Assembly (NCBI RefSeq): GCF_026242055.1
Contig: NZ_JAPJDL010000007.1
Location: 290,359-354,358, forward strand
DNA: 64,000 nt
Origin: Lentzea sp. NEAU-D7
GTDB taxonomy: Bacteria; Actinomycetota; Actinomycetes; Mycobacteriales; Pseudonocardiaceae
Reading direction: 5' to 3'
This document shows, piece by piece, positions 33,128 to 43,144 of this stretch (the stretch's first letter is position 1; every line of letters begins with the position of its first letter). Both the position numbers and the translations under genes were made by a program. The notes under the pieces are model-generated. The model had not been told where the DNA came from, did no database searches, and saw only the letters and a program-made list of their open reading frames with translations.

Positions 33128-35167
33128 ATGAACATGGTCGACAGCCGAGAGCCCGCCGTTCGCTGGGCGGCGGCGATCTCCAGCACCCTCGTCGCGAACT
33201 TCACGCGCGCGAAACTCGAGCAACTGCTCGGCGTCTACGTCGAGCAGTTGCTCAGCGGTGGCGTGGACGAGGCCCGGCAGGTGGGCCGGTCCATGGTCGA
33301 GCACGACTTCATCGCCTCGGCGACGCTGGAGCTGTCGCTCACCTGTCTGAGTGAGCACACCGCGGTCACGCCGGCCCAGCTCGCCGCGCTCGCCGCCGGG
33401 TACGCGGAGGGGCTGCGCGACCGCACGCTCGCCCAGCAGGAGCTCAGCCGCACGGCCGCGATCAACACGATGCGCCGGGCCGAGGCCGCGGTCAGGGCGA
33501 GCGAGGCGAAGTTCCGCGCGGTCTTCGAGAGCTCGGCGTTCGGCATCGTCGTGAGCGGCGTCAAGGGTGAGATCATCGACGTCAACGAGGCGTTGCTCGC
33601 GATGCTCGACTACAAGCACGAGGACCTGCGCAAGATGAGCGGCCGCGACCTCGTGCACCCGGACGACAGGGCCGGGCTGCGGGAGCTGACGAAGCAGCTG
33701 ATCGCGTCCGGGCACGACAACATCCGCGTCGAGAAGCGGATGGTCCGCAGCGACGGCGAGACGATCCAGACGCACATGGCGATCTCGGTGGTGCGCGAGG
33801 AGGACGGCACGCCGCCGTACCTCGTCACCATGATCGAGAACATGAGCGAGATGCGCGCGCTGCAGACGCAGCTCGTGCGGCAGAGCCTCAACGACGTGCA
33901 GACGGGCCTGCCGAACCGCGCGCAGTTCCTCGGCTGGCTGGAGGGCGTGTCCGGCTCGAAGGGCCCGGAGACGCTGGCGCTCGTGCAGGTCGACGTCGAC
34001 GGCTTCCGCGGCGTGAACGACGCGTTCGGGCACGAGGCGGGCAACCGGGTGCTCCTGCACGTCGCGACGCACCTGCGGGCGGTGTTCTCCGAGGACGTCG
34101 CCAAGGTCGCGCGCATCGGCGAGGACGAGTTCGGCGTGCTGATCAAGGACCCGCAGGACGTGCGCAGCGTGGTCGCCCTGGTCGAGGACTTCACCGCACG
34201 CCTGGAGGAGCCGATCTGGATCGACTCGCACGGCGTCGGCGTGACCACGAGCGTCGGCATCGTTGCGCGGGCGGCGCGCGACGGCGACTCGGCGGACCTG
34301 TTGCGCGCGGCGGACGTCACGGTCGGCTGGGCCAAGCGCGACGGCAAGGCGCAGTGGGCGCTGTACGACCGTGAACGGGACATGCACGACAAGGCGAGGT
34401 ACGCGCTCGCGGCCTCGATCCCCGGCGCGCTGGAAGAGGGCCAGTTCCGCGTCGACTACCTGCCCGTCCACTCGCTGGCCGACGGCTCGGTGCTCGCGCT
34501 GGAGGCCAAGATCGTCTGGGAGCACCCCGAACGCGGGGTGCTGTGCCCGGACACGTTCCTCGACCAGTCGTCGAACAACGGCATGGTCGTCCGCCTGGTG
34601 CACTGGGCGCTGGAGGCCGCGTGCCGGCACGCGGCCGACTGGCACCTGGCGCTGGGCCCGCGGATGCCCGTGCTCTCGATGGACCTGCCGCCGCGGCTGT
34701 GCCAGGAGCCCGAGCTCGTCGCCGAGGTCGCCCGAGTGCTGGACCGCACCGGCCTGCCCGCGTCGTTGCTGCGCTTCGAGCTGCACGAGCAGCTGCCGGC
34801 GTTGCTGAACGACGACCAGCTGGAGGAGCTCACGATCCTGGCCGAACGCGGCGTCGGGCTGGTGCTCGACCAGGTGAACGGCGGCAACGTGGGCGTCGAC
34901 CGGCTGCGCCGGCTGCCGTTGAGCGGCGTGAAGTTCACCGGTTCCGTCGTGCACGGTCTCGACGAGGGCGCGAACCGCGTGGAGGAGAGCGCTTCGGTGG
35001 CGCTGCTGCGGTGGGCGTCGATGCTGAAGCTGACGCTCTACGCCGAGGACGTGCGCACCCCCGCCGAGGCCGCGAGGCTGGGGAAGCTGGGTGTCGAGGG
35101 CGGGCAGGGCCCGCACTTCGGGCCGCCGCTGTCGGCCGCCGAGGTCTCCGCGCTCCTTCTCAGCTAG
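33128..35167 (+). CDS. PAS-GGDEF-EAL protein with degenerate cyclic-di-GMP motifs
   Basis: A 679-residue cytosolic protein. An N-terminal helical region (about 1-115, REPAVRWAAAISSTLVANFTRAKLEQLL) is followed by a PAS domain (about 120-245, FRAVFESSAFGIVVS...GRDLVHPDDR), a GGDEF domain and an EAL domain. The GGDEF signature reads GEDEF (about 331) in ARIGEDEFGVLI. The EAL signature reads EAK (about 458, LEAKIVWEHPERG), and the DDFGTG loop reads LDQVNGG. Loss of these metal- and substrate-binding residues predicts no phosphodiesterase activity; cyclase activity is doubtful. It may act as a c-di-GMP or GTP sensor. ATG 33128 has only a weak ribosome site; ATG 33134 is an alternative. Confidence 0.85.
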   Translation: MNMVDSREPAVRWAAAISSTLVANFTRAKLEQLLGVYVEQLLSGGVDEARQVGRSMVEHDFIASATLELSLTCLSEHTAVTPAQLAALAAGYAEGLRDRTLAQQELSRTAAINTMRRAEAAVRASEAKFRAVFESSAFGIVVSGVKGEIIDVNEALLAMLDYKHEDLRKMSGRDLVHPDDRAGLRELTKQLIASGHDNIRVEKRMVRSDGETIQTHMAISVVREEDGTPPYLVTMIENMSEMRALQTQLVRQSLNDVQTGLPNRAQFLGWLEGVSGSKGPETLALVQVDVDGFRGVNDAFGHEAGNRVLLHVATHLRAVFSEDVAKVARIGEDEFGVLIKDPQDVRSVVALVEDFTARLEEPIWIDSHGVGVTTSVGIVARAARDGDSADLLRAADVTVGWAKRDGKAQWALYDRERDMHDKARYALAASIPGALEEGQFRVDYLPVHSLADGSVLALEAKIVWEHPERGVLCPDTFLDQSSNNGMVVRLVHWALEAACRHAADWHLALGPRMPVLSMDLPPRLCQEPELVAEVARVLDRTGLPASLLRFELHEQLPALLNDDQLEELTILAERGVGLVLDQVNGGNVGVDRLRRLPLSGVKFTGSVVHGLDEGANRVEESASVALLRWASMLKLTLYAEDVRTPAEAARLGKLGVEGGQGPHFGPPLSAAEVSALLLS

Positions 35168-35233
35168 TTCTTATCAGGGTTTTCGAGGGTTTCGGCACAG
35201 CTGGCTCACATGATGGGGGTCCATCGTGGAGTC

Positions 35234-36064
<831 letters not shown>

Positions 36065-36068
36065 CGTT

Positions 36069-36103
36069 CGGCTGGGGCCGCGGTGACGCCGCGGCCCCAG
36101 CCG
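36069..36103. terminator. bidirectional hairpin terminator between htrA-like gene and tmsB
   Basis: CGGCTGGGGCCGCGG (36069-36083), a 5-nt loop and CCGCGGCCCCAGCCG (36089-36103) give a perfect 15-bp stem placed exactly between two convergent stop codons. There is no U tail, but stem strength and position support a terminator. Confidence 0.8.
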
Positions 36104-36105
36104 TG

Positions 36106-37338
36106 TCAGGACAGCCAGTCCGGGCGCAACGGCATGTGCGACGTCGTCCCGTCCAGCCGCACCCCGAGCACCTGGTGCAGCTGGATGTTGTTGCGCTCGA
36201 ACCCGAGCCGCGACGCCGCGAGGTACAGCCGCCACACCCGCGCCCGGGCCTCGCCGACCTCCTCGACCGCTTCCTCCCAGTGCGCGTCGAGGTTGCGGCT
36301 CCAGGCGGCGAGCGTGAGGGCGTAGTGCTCGCGGATGTTCTCCTCGTGCCGCACCTCGAACCCGGTGTCGTGCATCAGCGACACGAGGTGGCCGGGCCCG
36401 ACCAGCTCACCGTCAGGGAACACGTACCGGTCGATGAACGGCCCCGACAACGCCCGCTGCTTGTTGTCCGGCCGGGTGATGCAGTGGTTCAGCAGCCGGC
36501 CGCCGGGCTTCAGCTTCCGGTACAACGACGAGAAGTACGCCGGCAGCTTGGCCTTGCCGATGTGCTCGGTGAGGCCGATGGACGACACCGCGTCGAACCC
36601 GGTCTCCCGCACGTCGCGGTAGTCGAGGTGCCGGACCTCCGCCAGGTCCGACAACCCGGCCTCGACGATCGCCTTCTGCGCCCACTCCGCCTGGTTGCGC
36701 GACAACGTCACGCCGATCGCCCGCACCCCGTACTCGCGGGCCGCGTGCATCACCATGCCGCCCCAGCCGCAGCCGACGTCCAGCAGCTTCATCCCGGGCT
36801 TCAGCCCCAGCTTGCGCGCCACCAGGTCGTGCTTGGCGAACTGGGCTTCCTCCAGGGTGGAGTCGAGGGCCGGGTAGACCGCGCAGGTGTAGGCCATCGA
36901 CGGACCGAGGACCCACTCGTAGAACTGGTTCGAGACGTCGTAGTGGTGCGCGATGGCCTGCGAGTCGCGGGCCTTGGAGTGCCGCAGGCCGCGCAGGCGG
37001 GTCTCCTGCGGCGGCGGGGTCACCTTGTGCGACAACCGGATCCGGCCGAGGAACCGCAGCAGCTCGACCCGTTGCAGCCACGGGAGCTCGCGCAGCGAGA
37101 ACTCCGACAGCCGGGAGAGCCCGGCGTGCACGTCGCCGAGTATCTCCAGGTGACCCGTCACGTAGGCACGGGCCAGGCCCAGTTCACCCGGCGCGGAAGC
37201 CAGGTAGGACAAGGCTTCCGGTGTTTTGATGTCGATGGACACCGCGGCCGCCGACGGCCCGGCGGTACTGCCGTCGTAGGCCTGGAAGCGAACGTCGCTG
37301 CCACCTGTGATGCTCTGGAAAATGGAGGCCAACCGCAT
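36106..37338 (-). CDS. tmsB: cyclopropane-fatty-acid-synthase-family SAM methyltransferase, probable TmsB (10-methylene fatty acid synthesis)
   Basis: The 410-residue enzyme has the CFA synthase layout: a lipid-binding N-terminal domain, then HHYDVSNQFYEWVLGPSMAYTCAVY, the SAM site LLDVGCGWGGMVMHAA, and SIGLTEHIG with the bicarbonate-site Glu region. Such enzymes methylate double bonds of phospholipid acyl chains. The partner gene directly upstream encodes an FAD-binding oxidoreductase; this pair (called bfaB/bfaA or tmsB/tmsA in mycobacteria and other actinomycetes) makes 10-methyl branched acids such as tuberculostearate. The methyltransferase forms the 10-methylene intermediate and the flavoenzyme reduces it. 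Start and stop codons are directly adjacent (TGA then ATG), implying coupling. Alternative reading: a plain cyclopropane synthase, less likely beside tmsA. Confidence 0.85.
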   Translation of the reverse strand: MRLASIFQSITGGSDVRFQAYDGSTAGPSAAAVSIDIKTPEALSYLASAPGELGLARAYVTGHLEILGDVHAGLSRLSEFSLRELPWLQRVELLRFLGRIRLSHKVTPPPQETRLRGLRHSKARDSQAIAHHYDVSNQFYEWVLGPSMAYTCAVYPALDSTLEEAQFAKHDLVARKLGLKPGMKLLDVGCGWGGMVMHAAREYGVRAIGVTLSRNQAEWAQKAIVEAGLSDLAEVRHLDYRDVRETGFDAVSSIGLTEHIGKAKLPAYFSSLYRKLKPGGRLLNHCITRPDNKQRALSGPFIDRYVFPDGELVGPGHLVSLMHDTGFEVRHEENIREHYALTLAAWSRNLDAHWEEAVEEVGEARARVWRLYLAASRLGFERNNIQLHQVLGVRLDGTTSHMPLRPDWLS

Positions 37339-38646
37339 TCATCGTCCCCTGACACACTTGGCGTACAGATCAGGCAGGCGGTTCGTCTGGTCGTACCGGG
37401 CCTTCACGGACCGGTAGTGCGAACCGTTGTAGTGCCGCCAGAACTCGTCCTCGGTGTAGTACGAGTCCGAGTACAGCGACTTGTGGCCGCCCAGCCGCGC
37501 CACCTCGCGCTCGATCAGCCGGTTGCGGTCACCCATCTTCTCCCCCGGTCGTACCGGGACCTCCGACCAGAACCCGACGTTGACGTACAACGTGTCCTCG
37601 TCCATCGGGTACAGCGGCCAGCCCGTGGTGTCGCGCAGGCGGACCGGGCACAGCCACACCGGCGAGATGCCGATCTCCCGGTCGAAGAAGTCGAGGAAGT
37701 CGGCCAGTCCGGCGACCGGGATCTCCACGTCCTGGATCACCGGCTCGACGTCCGTGCGCGGCCTCAGCCGCCGGTGCTTCGCGACGAGCTTGCGGTACAC
37801 GTCCGAACGCAGGTACCGCTTCGGCCACATGCGACGGACGACCGGGTTCTGCGCGCCGAACGCCCGCGAGCACCAGAACCAGTCGGTGTCCCAGCGCCAC
37901 AGGTAGTCGTGGATCGTCAGGTGGTCCGTGCGGCGTTTCTGGATGGACCGGTAGTAGATCTGGTTGCCGGTGTAGTCCGACGTGTAGGGCGCGATGTCGG
38001 CGTAGTGGCCGAGCGTCAGGTACATCTCACCCCGCGAGAACACGGTGCCGTCGACGAAGTCCGCCGAGCCGTCCTCGCAGACCTCCTCGATGACGGCGGC
38101 GCACTCTGCGAAGGAGCCGAACGGCACGTGCCGCAGCCGGACGTACTGGCGCACCGGCTCCAGCTCGATCTCCAGCCGCAGCGCGTAGCCCAGCGTCCCG
38201 TAGGAGTTGGGGAACGCGCGGAACAGGTCGTCGTCCGGCTTGGCGACGACCACCTCGCCGTCGCCGGTGAGGATCTCCAGCTCCCGCACGGACTCGTGCG
38301 GCAGCCCGTTGCGGAAGGACGTGGACTCGATGCCGAGTCCGGCGACCGCACCGCCGATGGTGATGGTTTTGAGCTGCGGCACCACCAACGGCATCAAGCC
38401 GTGGGGAAGTGTCGCGGCGACGAGGTTCTCGTAGGTGGTCATGCCCTGCACCTGTGCGGTGCGTCCGGCCGGGTCCACGGACAGGACCCGGTCGAACCTG
38501 CCGACGTCGAGGCCGCCGGCCTGGTCGGCGCGGAACCGGAAGAGGTTCGACGTCTTCTTCGCGAGCCGCACTGGCGCACCTTCGCGCATCGCGGCGTACT
38601 GCGCGCTCAGCGCAGCCACGGCCGAGCTGTGCCCATGGTCACTCAC
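37339..38646 (-). CDS. tmsA: FAD-binding oxidoreductase, probable TmsA (10-methylene fatty acid reductase)
   Basis: From GTG 38646 the product has 435 residues with a p-cresol-methylhydroxylase-type FAD domain: RLAKKTSNLFRFR, VQGMTTYENLVAATLPHGLMPLVVPQLKTITIGGAVAGLGIES and LEILTGDGEVVVA. A substrate-binding cap domain follows. These features match the mycobacterial flavoproteins that pair with CFA-type methyltransferases to make 10-methyl branched fatty acids, reducing the methylene group with NADPH. Starts up to 38715 would add a non-conserved stretch; homologues begin close to SSAVAALSAQYAAM. It heads the two-gene unit and is divergent from the AidB-like acyl-CoA dehydrogenase gene, with a palindrome between them that could regulate both. 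Confidence 0.82.
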   Translation of the reverse strand: MSDHGHSSAVAALSAQYAAMREGAPVRLAKKTSNLFRFRADQAGGLDVGRFDRVLSVDPAGRTAQVQGMTTYENLVAATLPHGLMPLVVPQLKTITIGGAVAGLGIESTSFRNGLPHESVRELEILTGDGEVVVAKPDDDLFRAFPNSYGTLGYALRLEIELEPVRQYVRLRHVPFGSFAECAAVIEEVCEDGSADFVDGTVFSRGEMYLTLGHYADIAPYTSDYTGNQIYYRSIQKRRTDHLTIHDYLWRWDTDWFWCSRAFGAQNPVVRRMWPKRYLRSDVYRKLVAKHRRLRPRTDVEPVIQDVEIPVAGLADFLDFFDREIGISPVWLCPVRLRDTTGWPLYPMDEDTLYVNVGFWSEVPVRPGEKMGDRNRLIEREVARLGGHKSLYSDSYYTEDEFWRHYNGSHYRSVKARYDQTNRLPDLYAKCVRGR

Positions 38647-38732
38647 CAGAACGACGTTATTCCTCGTCAGCGTCCTTGGCACGCCCAAAAGCCCGAATGG
38701 GCCAGCGATCTTCACCGGCCCCCTGCCTAAAG

Positions 38733-38750
38733 TTACTTGCGAGTAGTAAC
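38733..38750. promoter_or_regulatory. palindromic operator-like site between tmsA and the AidB-like gene
   Basis: TTACTTGCGAGTAGTAA lies here; the core TACTTGCGAGTA has the form TACTnGCnAGTA, with additional flanking GTTACT/AGTAAC arms. It overlaps a -10-like TAACGT (38747-38752) upstream of the ATG at 38760. Palindromes of this type are common for TetR-family regulators of fatty acid genes; the regulator is not identified here. Confidence 0.45.
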
Positions 38751-38759
38751 GTGCGGGGC

Positions 38760-40295
38760 ATGGCTACGCACGAGGTGACCAACCAGGTCCCGCTGCTGAG
38801 CGGCCACGACGTCGCGGACGACCCGGCCCTGCTCAGCTGGGTCGACGACGCCGAACTGCACGCGCTGGGCAGGCTCGCGGGCAGCCACGAGTGGCAGGAG
38901 CGCGGCCGGCTCGCAAACGCTTACCCGCCGGTGCTGCACACCCACGACCGATTCGGGAACCGAATCGACGAGGTCGAGTTCCACCCCGCCTGGCACCAAC
39001 TGATGGACGTCGCCGTTACGCACGGGTTGCACGCCTATGTCGACGGTGGACACCTCGAGCGGGCGGCCAGGTTCTACGTGTGGTCCCAGGTCGAGGCGGG
39101 CCACGGATGTCCGATTTCGATGACTTACGCGTCCGTGCCCGCTTTGCGCGTCGCGCCGGATCTGGCCGAGAGCTACGAACCCCTTCTGACCGCGCGGAAC
39201 TACGACTTCGGGCTGCGCGCGCCGCTGTCCAAACAGGGCCTGATCGCCGGCATGTCCATGACCGAGAAGCAGGGTGGATCGGACGTCCGCGCGAACACGA
39301 CCGTCGCGAGGCCGGTCGCCGACGGCTACGTGCTGACCGGGCACAAGTGGTTCACCTCGGCGCCGATGTCGGACGTGTTCCTGACCCTCGCGCAGGCACC
39401 CGGCGGACTCACGTGCTTCCTCGTGCCGCGGGTGCTCCCGGACGGCACGCGCAACCGGTTCTTCCTGCAGCGCCTGAAGGACAAGCTCGGCAACAAGTCC
39501 AACGCCTCCGCCGAGATCGAGTACGACGAGGCGTTCGCGCACCGGGTCGGCGACGAGGGCCGCGGCGTGCGGACCATCATCGAGATGGTCAACACGACCC
39601 GGCTCGACTGCGTCCTCGGCAGCGCCGCGGGTATGCGCGCCGGGCTCAGGCAGGCCGCGCACCACGCCGCGCACCGCAAGGCGTTCGGCAGCTACCTGAT
39701 CGACCAGCCGGCCATGCGCAACGTGCTGGCCGACCTCGCGATCGAGTCCGAGGCGGCGACCACGACCGCCATGTGGCTCGCCCAGCACCGGCCGCGGCTC
39801 GGGCTCGCGGTCACCAAGTACTGGGTGTGCAAGCGCGGCCCGGCGCACGCCGCTGAGGCGTTGGAGTGCCTGGGCGGCAACGGGTACATCGAGGACAGCG
39901 GGATGCCGCGGCTGTTCCGCGAGTCACCGCTGATGTCGATCTGGGAGGGCTCCGGCAACGTCGCCGCGCTCGACGTCCTGCGGGCGATGAAGAAGGAGCC
40001 CGACTCGGTGCAGGAGTTCCTCGCCGCCGTCACCGGGGTCGACCAGCGCGTCGACAGGGCGCTGAACGAGCTCGGCACCGCGCTGTCCGATGTGGACGAG
40101 TCGCAGGCCCGCCGGGTCGTGGAGAAGATGGCGCTGATCCTGCAGGGTGCCCTGCTGGTGAAGCACGGGCACCCCGCCGTCGCGGACGCGTTCCTCGGTT
40201 CACGGCTGGGCGGGGACTGGGGAGTCGCGTTCGGCACGCTCCCCAGGTCCACCGACTTCGCCTCGATCATCGACCGGGCTGTACCGAAGATCTAG
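38760..40295 (+). CDS. acyl-CoA dehydrogenase of the AidB-like branch
   Basis: This 511-residue flavoenzyme is longer than ordinary acyl-CoA dehydrogenases and has the AidB-type N-terminal segment (FGNRIDEVEFHPAWHQLM). Flavin and substrate motifs are visible: MSMTEKQGGSDVRANTT, GHKWFTSAPMSD, RKAFGSYLIDQPAMRNVLADLAIE and ECLGGNGYIEDSGMPRLFRE. In E. coli, AidB belongs to the adaptive alkylation response; actinobacterial relatives may instead be lipid enzymes, which the neighbouring tms genes make plausible. GGGG two bases before ATG 38760 and a -10-like TAACGT 7 nt upstream give two possible modes of initiation. The last codons overlap the convergent receptor-like gene by 4 bp. Confidence 0.87.
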   Translation: MATHEVTNQVPLLSGHDVADDPALLSWVDDAELHALGRLAGSHEWQERGRLANAYPPVLHTHDRFGNRIDEVEFHPAWHQLMDVAVTHGLHAYVDGGHLERAARFYVWSQVEAGHGCPISMTYASVPALRVAPDLAESYEPLLTARNYDFGLRAPLSKQGLIAGMSMTEKQGGSDVRANTTVARPVADGYVLTGHKWFTSAPMSDVFLTLAQAPGGLTCFLVPRVLPDGTRNRFFLQRLKDKLGNKSNASAEIEYDEAFAHRVGDEGRGVRTIIEMVNTTRLDCVLGSAAGMRAGLRQAAHHAAHRKAFGSYLIDQPAMRNVLADLAIESEAATTTAMWLAQHRPRLGLAVTKYWVCKRGPAHAAEALECLGGNGYIEDSGMPRLFRESPLMSIWEGSGNVAALDVLRAMKKEPDSVQEFLAAVTGVDQRVDRALNELGTALSDVDESQARRVVEKMALILQGALLVKHGHPAVADAFLGSRLGGDWGVAFGTLPRSTDFASIIDRAVPKI

Positions 40296-43054
40296 GCAGG
40301 GCATCCGTTCGCGAGGCGCGGCGACTCCGGCCCGTAAAGGTCACCGGTCAGGAACACGCACGTGGGCTGCTGCTCGAAGTCGTGGATGTTCGCGATCTCC
40401 AGGATCGTGAAGTTCCGCGTCTCACCGACCCGCGACGCCTTGAAGTTGGTGCGTCCCGTCGCGCCGAAGAACTCCAGCTCGCGCAGCTCCCCCGCGATCG
40501 CACCGCGGTGCGGGGCACGCCCGGACAGACGCGCCTGGGCGTTGCCCACGGTGTCGAGGAACAGGCCTGCCGCGTCGTAGGCGACCGCCATGTGCTCGCC
40601 CGGCCACGGCTTCGCGGGCTTGTCCTCCGGCGGCAGCGCGGACTGCCGGATCTCGTCGGCCAGCCTGCTGTAGCCGGCGCAGAAGGCGTCCAGCGGCAGG
40701 CCACCGCGCACCTTCTGGTCGGGCTTGCCCTCCACGCAGGACTTGCCCGCGAGCACGACGAGTCCGGCCATGCTCACGTACGACACGCGCATGCCGGCCA
40801 GCGAGTCGCGCGTGCGGCTGGCCTTCTGCGCGATGAACCGGATGATCGCGTCGTCCGCGAGGATGCGCGGCAGGCGGTTCTTGTCGTAGCAGTCCTTGCC
40901 GACCGCCTGCAGGAACTCGCCGAAGTGCTCCTCGCGGCCCGCGAAGAACACCAGTTCGCCGGAGTGGTCCTCGACGCATTGCGATGGAACCTCCTGCGGG
41001 CTGTTCACCCACTCGATCGCCTCGTACCGCACGCCCGAGGCTGCCAGTTCCTTGCCCAGCACGTTGACCAGGTTGTCGAGGTAGACGTCCGTTCCTCCGA
41101 GCCGGGGGTGGCGGATCGACACCTTGCTCGCGCCGACGTGCTGCGCGTACCTCCTGACGAGGTCGGCCTGCCGGACGTTGCCGGGGATGAGCTGGAAGTA
41201 CGTCGTCGAGAGCTTCGGCAGCGACGCCTCGGTCAGCGTGGTGCCGATGGTCGGCACGCCGAACGAGCCGAGCGCGCTGATGACCTTCTGGGTCTGCTCG
41301 ACGCTGCGGTCGAGCCCGACCACGCCGATGATGCTCGGGTCCCTCTCCAGCAACGGGATCAGCATCTCCGACAGCACGTCGTCCGCGCGGCCCATCTTCC
41401 CGCCGCCGTTCGCGACCACGACGCGCAGCAACGGTCCCGAGCTCGACCTGTCGTTCTGCTGCCGTTGCTTGAGCAGCATCCCCTCCAACTCCTCGGCCCT
41501 GGAGTGGTCGGCGTCGGGGTTGCTGTCCTTGTGGGTGAGGCTCGAGAAGTAGAGCAGCGAGACGAGCGGGCGTGCGGGCTCCGAGTCGTGCAGCCGTTCC
41601 GCCGCCTCGTTCTGCGCGAAGACCGCCTGCTGCGTCCACCGCAGCCGTTCGTTCGAGCCGAACACCTGGCTGGTGTTGTCGCTGTAGCCGAGGCACTCCA
41701 CGTTGCCGCCGACGTCCATCAGCCGCGTCGAGACGCCCGGTGAGATCGCCGAGCCGACGATGGAGCAGTTGGCCTCGACGTTGTTCTGCACCGCCACGAA
41801 CCCCGGCACCAGCAGCACCACGACCACCGCCGCGATGATCGCCTCCAGTCGTCGCGACTTCGCGAGCCAGCGCACCGGAGCCGCGGTGAACGCGGGCGCT
41901 CCCTTCCACTTCTTCCGGTCCGAGCTGGGGAACGGCAGCGTGATCATCAGGTAGCGGGCGTCCGGCGCGAGCATCTGGCGCTTGCGCGGCAGCTCCTCCC
42001 GCCAGGTCGTCAACGCCTCCGCCGTCTCGTCCGGCGCGACCGGCGTGGTCCCGAGCCGCTGCGACAGCGCCGGCTGGACCGAGCTCGCCGCGATCACCAG
42101 CAGCGGGTCCAGCTCGCCCGTCTCGTTGCGGACGTCGTTGATCAGCTCCAGCAGCTCCCAGCCGCCGTTGTCCTCGGTGACGCCGTCGAGCAGCACGGGG
42201 ATGTAGGCGGTGCGGCGGAACCCGGCCCTGCGCGGCAGGAACCGGCGGCGCCGCCGGTAGGAGATCCGCAGGTCCTCCAGGAACGCGTGCACGAGCAGCA
42301 GCTTGATCTGCTCCTCGTTCTCCGACTCGCGCCTGCCCAGCGTGAGCCGCTCGGCGAACCCGAGGAACTCGATGGAGTGGTTGGGCAGCGCGAAGTTCTG
42401 CCCGCGCATGAACCACTTCGACTCGCGCGCGAGCCCCGGCACCCGCTTGCCGAGCCACCGGAAGCCGGCTTTGCTGCCGACCCACGCGACCAGCCCCAGG
42501 CCCAGCCTCGTCACGAGGTTGGGGATGAACGCGTCGACGGCCCGGTTCAGCGCGTCTCCGTCCTGGCCGGAACGGCCCGTCCACTGCCGCAGCAGCTCGA
42601 TGACGCTCGCCCGGTCGTCACGGCCGGGCTTGCGCGGCAGGCGCTTGCTCGTGAGCCAGTCGACGAGCCGGTAGTGGTCGAACCGAGTCAGCCGTTCGGT
42701 GCCGACGTGGACCTCGGCCAGCTGCCGGCTCAACACGTCCAGCAACGGCAACAACGGCGGCGTCTCACGCGCTTCCGGTGGCCATCTTTTGTCCACTTCC
42801 GCACGTACGGCGGACACGTCGACATAGGCGTGCGGTATTGCCGGACGACCCTCGTCGAGCTTGTGTTCGAGGGCGCGCAGAAATGGCGTCGGACTGGCTT
42901 CGCTCTCCAGGTAGAGCAGCGGAAGTGGCTGGTCACCGACCACTTCCTCGGTCCTGCTCCGGTAGAAGAAGCCGGGCCTGTCGCACAGACCGCGAATGAC
43001 TTCGAGAAGAACGTTCAAACCCGGGAAGAACGGTTCTGTCCGGCTACCTGTCAT
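40292..43054 (-). CDS. membrane receptor-like fusion: P-loop-like cytosolic region, one TM, external periplasmic-binding-protein domain
   Basis: From ATG 43054 (preceded by GAGGGTG) the product has 920 residues. The first ~400 look like a P-loop-derived cytosolic module: LPLLYLESEASPTPFLRALEHKL stands where STAND-type proteins have a Walker A loop, but the GxxxxGKT residues are missing, and IPVLLDGV resembles Walker B. A single membrane segment follows (LEAIIAAVVVVLLVPGFVAV, about 403-422). The C-terminal half is a type 1 periplasmic-binding domain of the branched-chain amino acid/receptor class (IIGVVGLDRSVEQTQKVISALGSFGVPTIGTTLTEASLP, SVRYEAIEW-like strands). No permease or ATPase genes are adjacent. 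It therefore looks like a ligand receptor rather than a transporter component; the signalling output is unknown. Confidence 0.7.
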   Translation of the reverse strand: MTGSRTEPFFPGLNVLLEVIRGLCDRPGFFYRSRTEEVVGDQPLPLLYLESEASPTPFLRALEHKLDEGRPAIPHAYVDVSAVRAEVDKRWPPEARETPPLLPLLDVLSRQLAEVHVGTERLTRFDHYRLVDWLTSKRLPRKPGRDDRASVIELLRQWTGRSGQDGDALNRAVDAFIPNLVTRLGLGLVAWVGSKAGFRWLGKRVPGLARESKWFMRGQNFALPNHSIEFLGFAERLTLGRRESENEEQIKLLLVHAFLEDLRISYRRRRRFLPRRAGFRRTAYIPVLLDGVTEDNGGWELLELINDVRNETGELDPLLVIAASSVQPALSQRLGTTPVAPDETAEALTTWREELPRKRQMLAPDARYLMITLPFPSSDRKKWKGAPAFTAAPVRWLAKSRRLEAIIAAVVVVLLVPGFVAVQNNVEANCSIVGSAISPGVSTRLMDVGGNVECLGYSDNTSQVFGSNERLRWTQQAVFAQNEAAERLHDSEPARPLVSLLYFSSLTHKDSNPDADHSRAEELEGMLLKQRQQNDRSSSGPLLRVVVANGGGKMGRADDVLSEMLIPLLERDPSIIGVVGLDRSVEQTQKVISALGSFGVPTIGTTLTEASLPKLSTTYFQLIPGNVRQADLVRRYAQHVGASKVSIRHPRLGGTDVYLDNLVNVLGKELAASGVRYEAIEWVNSPQEVPSQCVEDHSGELVFFAGREEHFGEFLQAVGKDCYDKNRLPRILADDAIIRFIAQKASRTRDSLAGMRVSYVSMAGLVVLAGKSCVEGKPDQKVRGGLPLDAFCAGYSRLADEIRQSALPPEDKPAKPWPGEHMAVAYDAAGLFLDTVGNAQARLSGRAPHRGAIAGELRELEFFGATGRTNFKASRVGETRNFTILEIANIHDFEQQPTCVFLTGDLYGPESPRLANGCPA

Positions 43055-43144
43055 CTGCACCCTCACACTCGTGCGGAAGGCAGACGACGGTAGCCGGACA
43101 GCGCGATTCGAACCGGCGTTTTGAAACTATTTAGATGGAACGGA

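Noticed and set aside
43090..43115. GGTTCGAATC on the minus strand, like the T-loop of a tRNA
   Set aside because: The flanking bases do not form a five-bp T-stem and no acceptor or anticodon arms are present; read as chance similarity.
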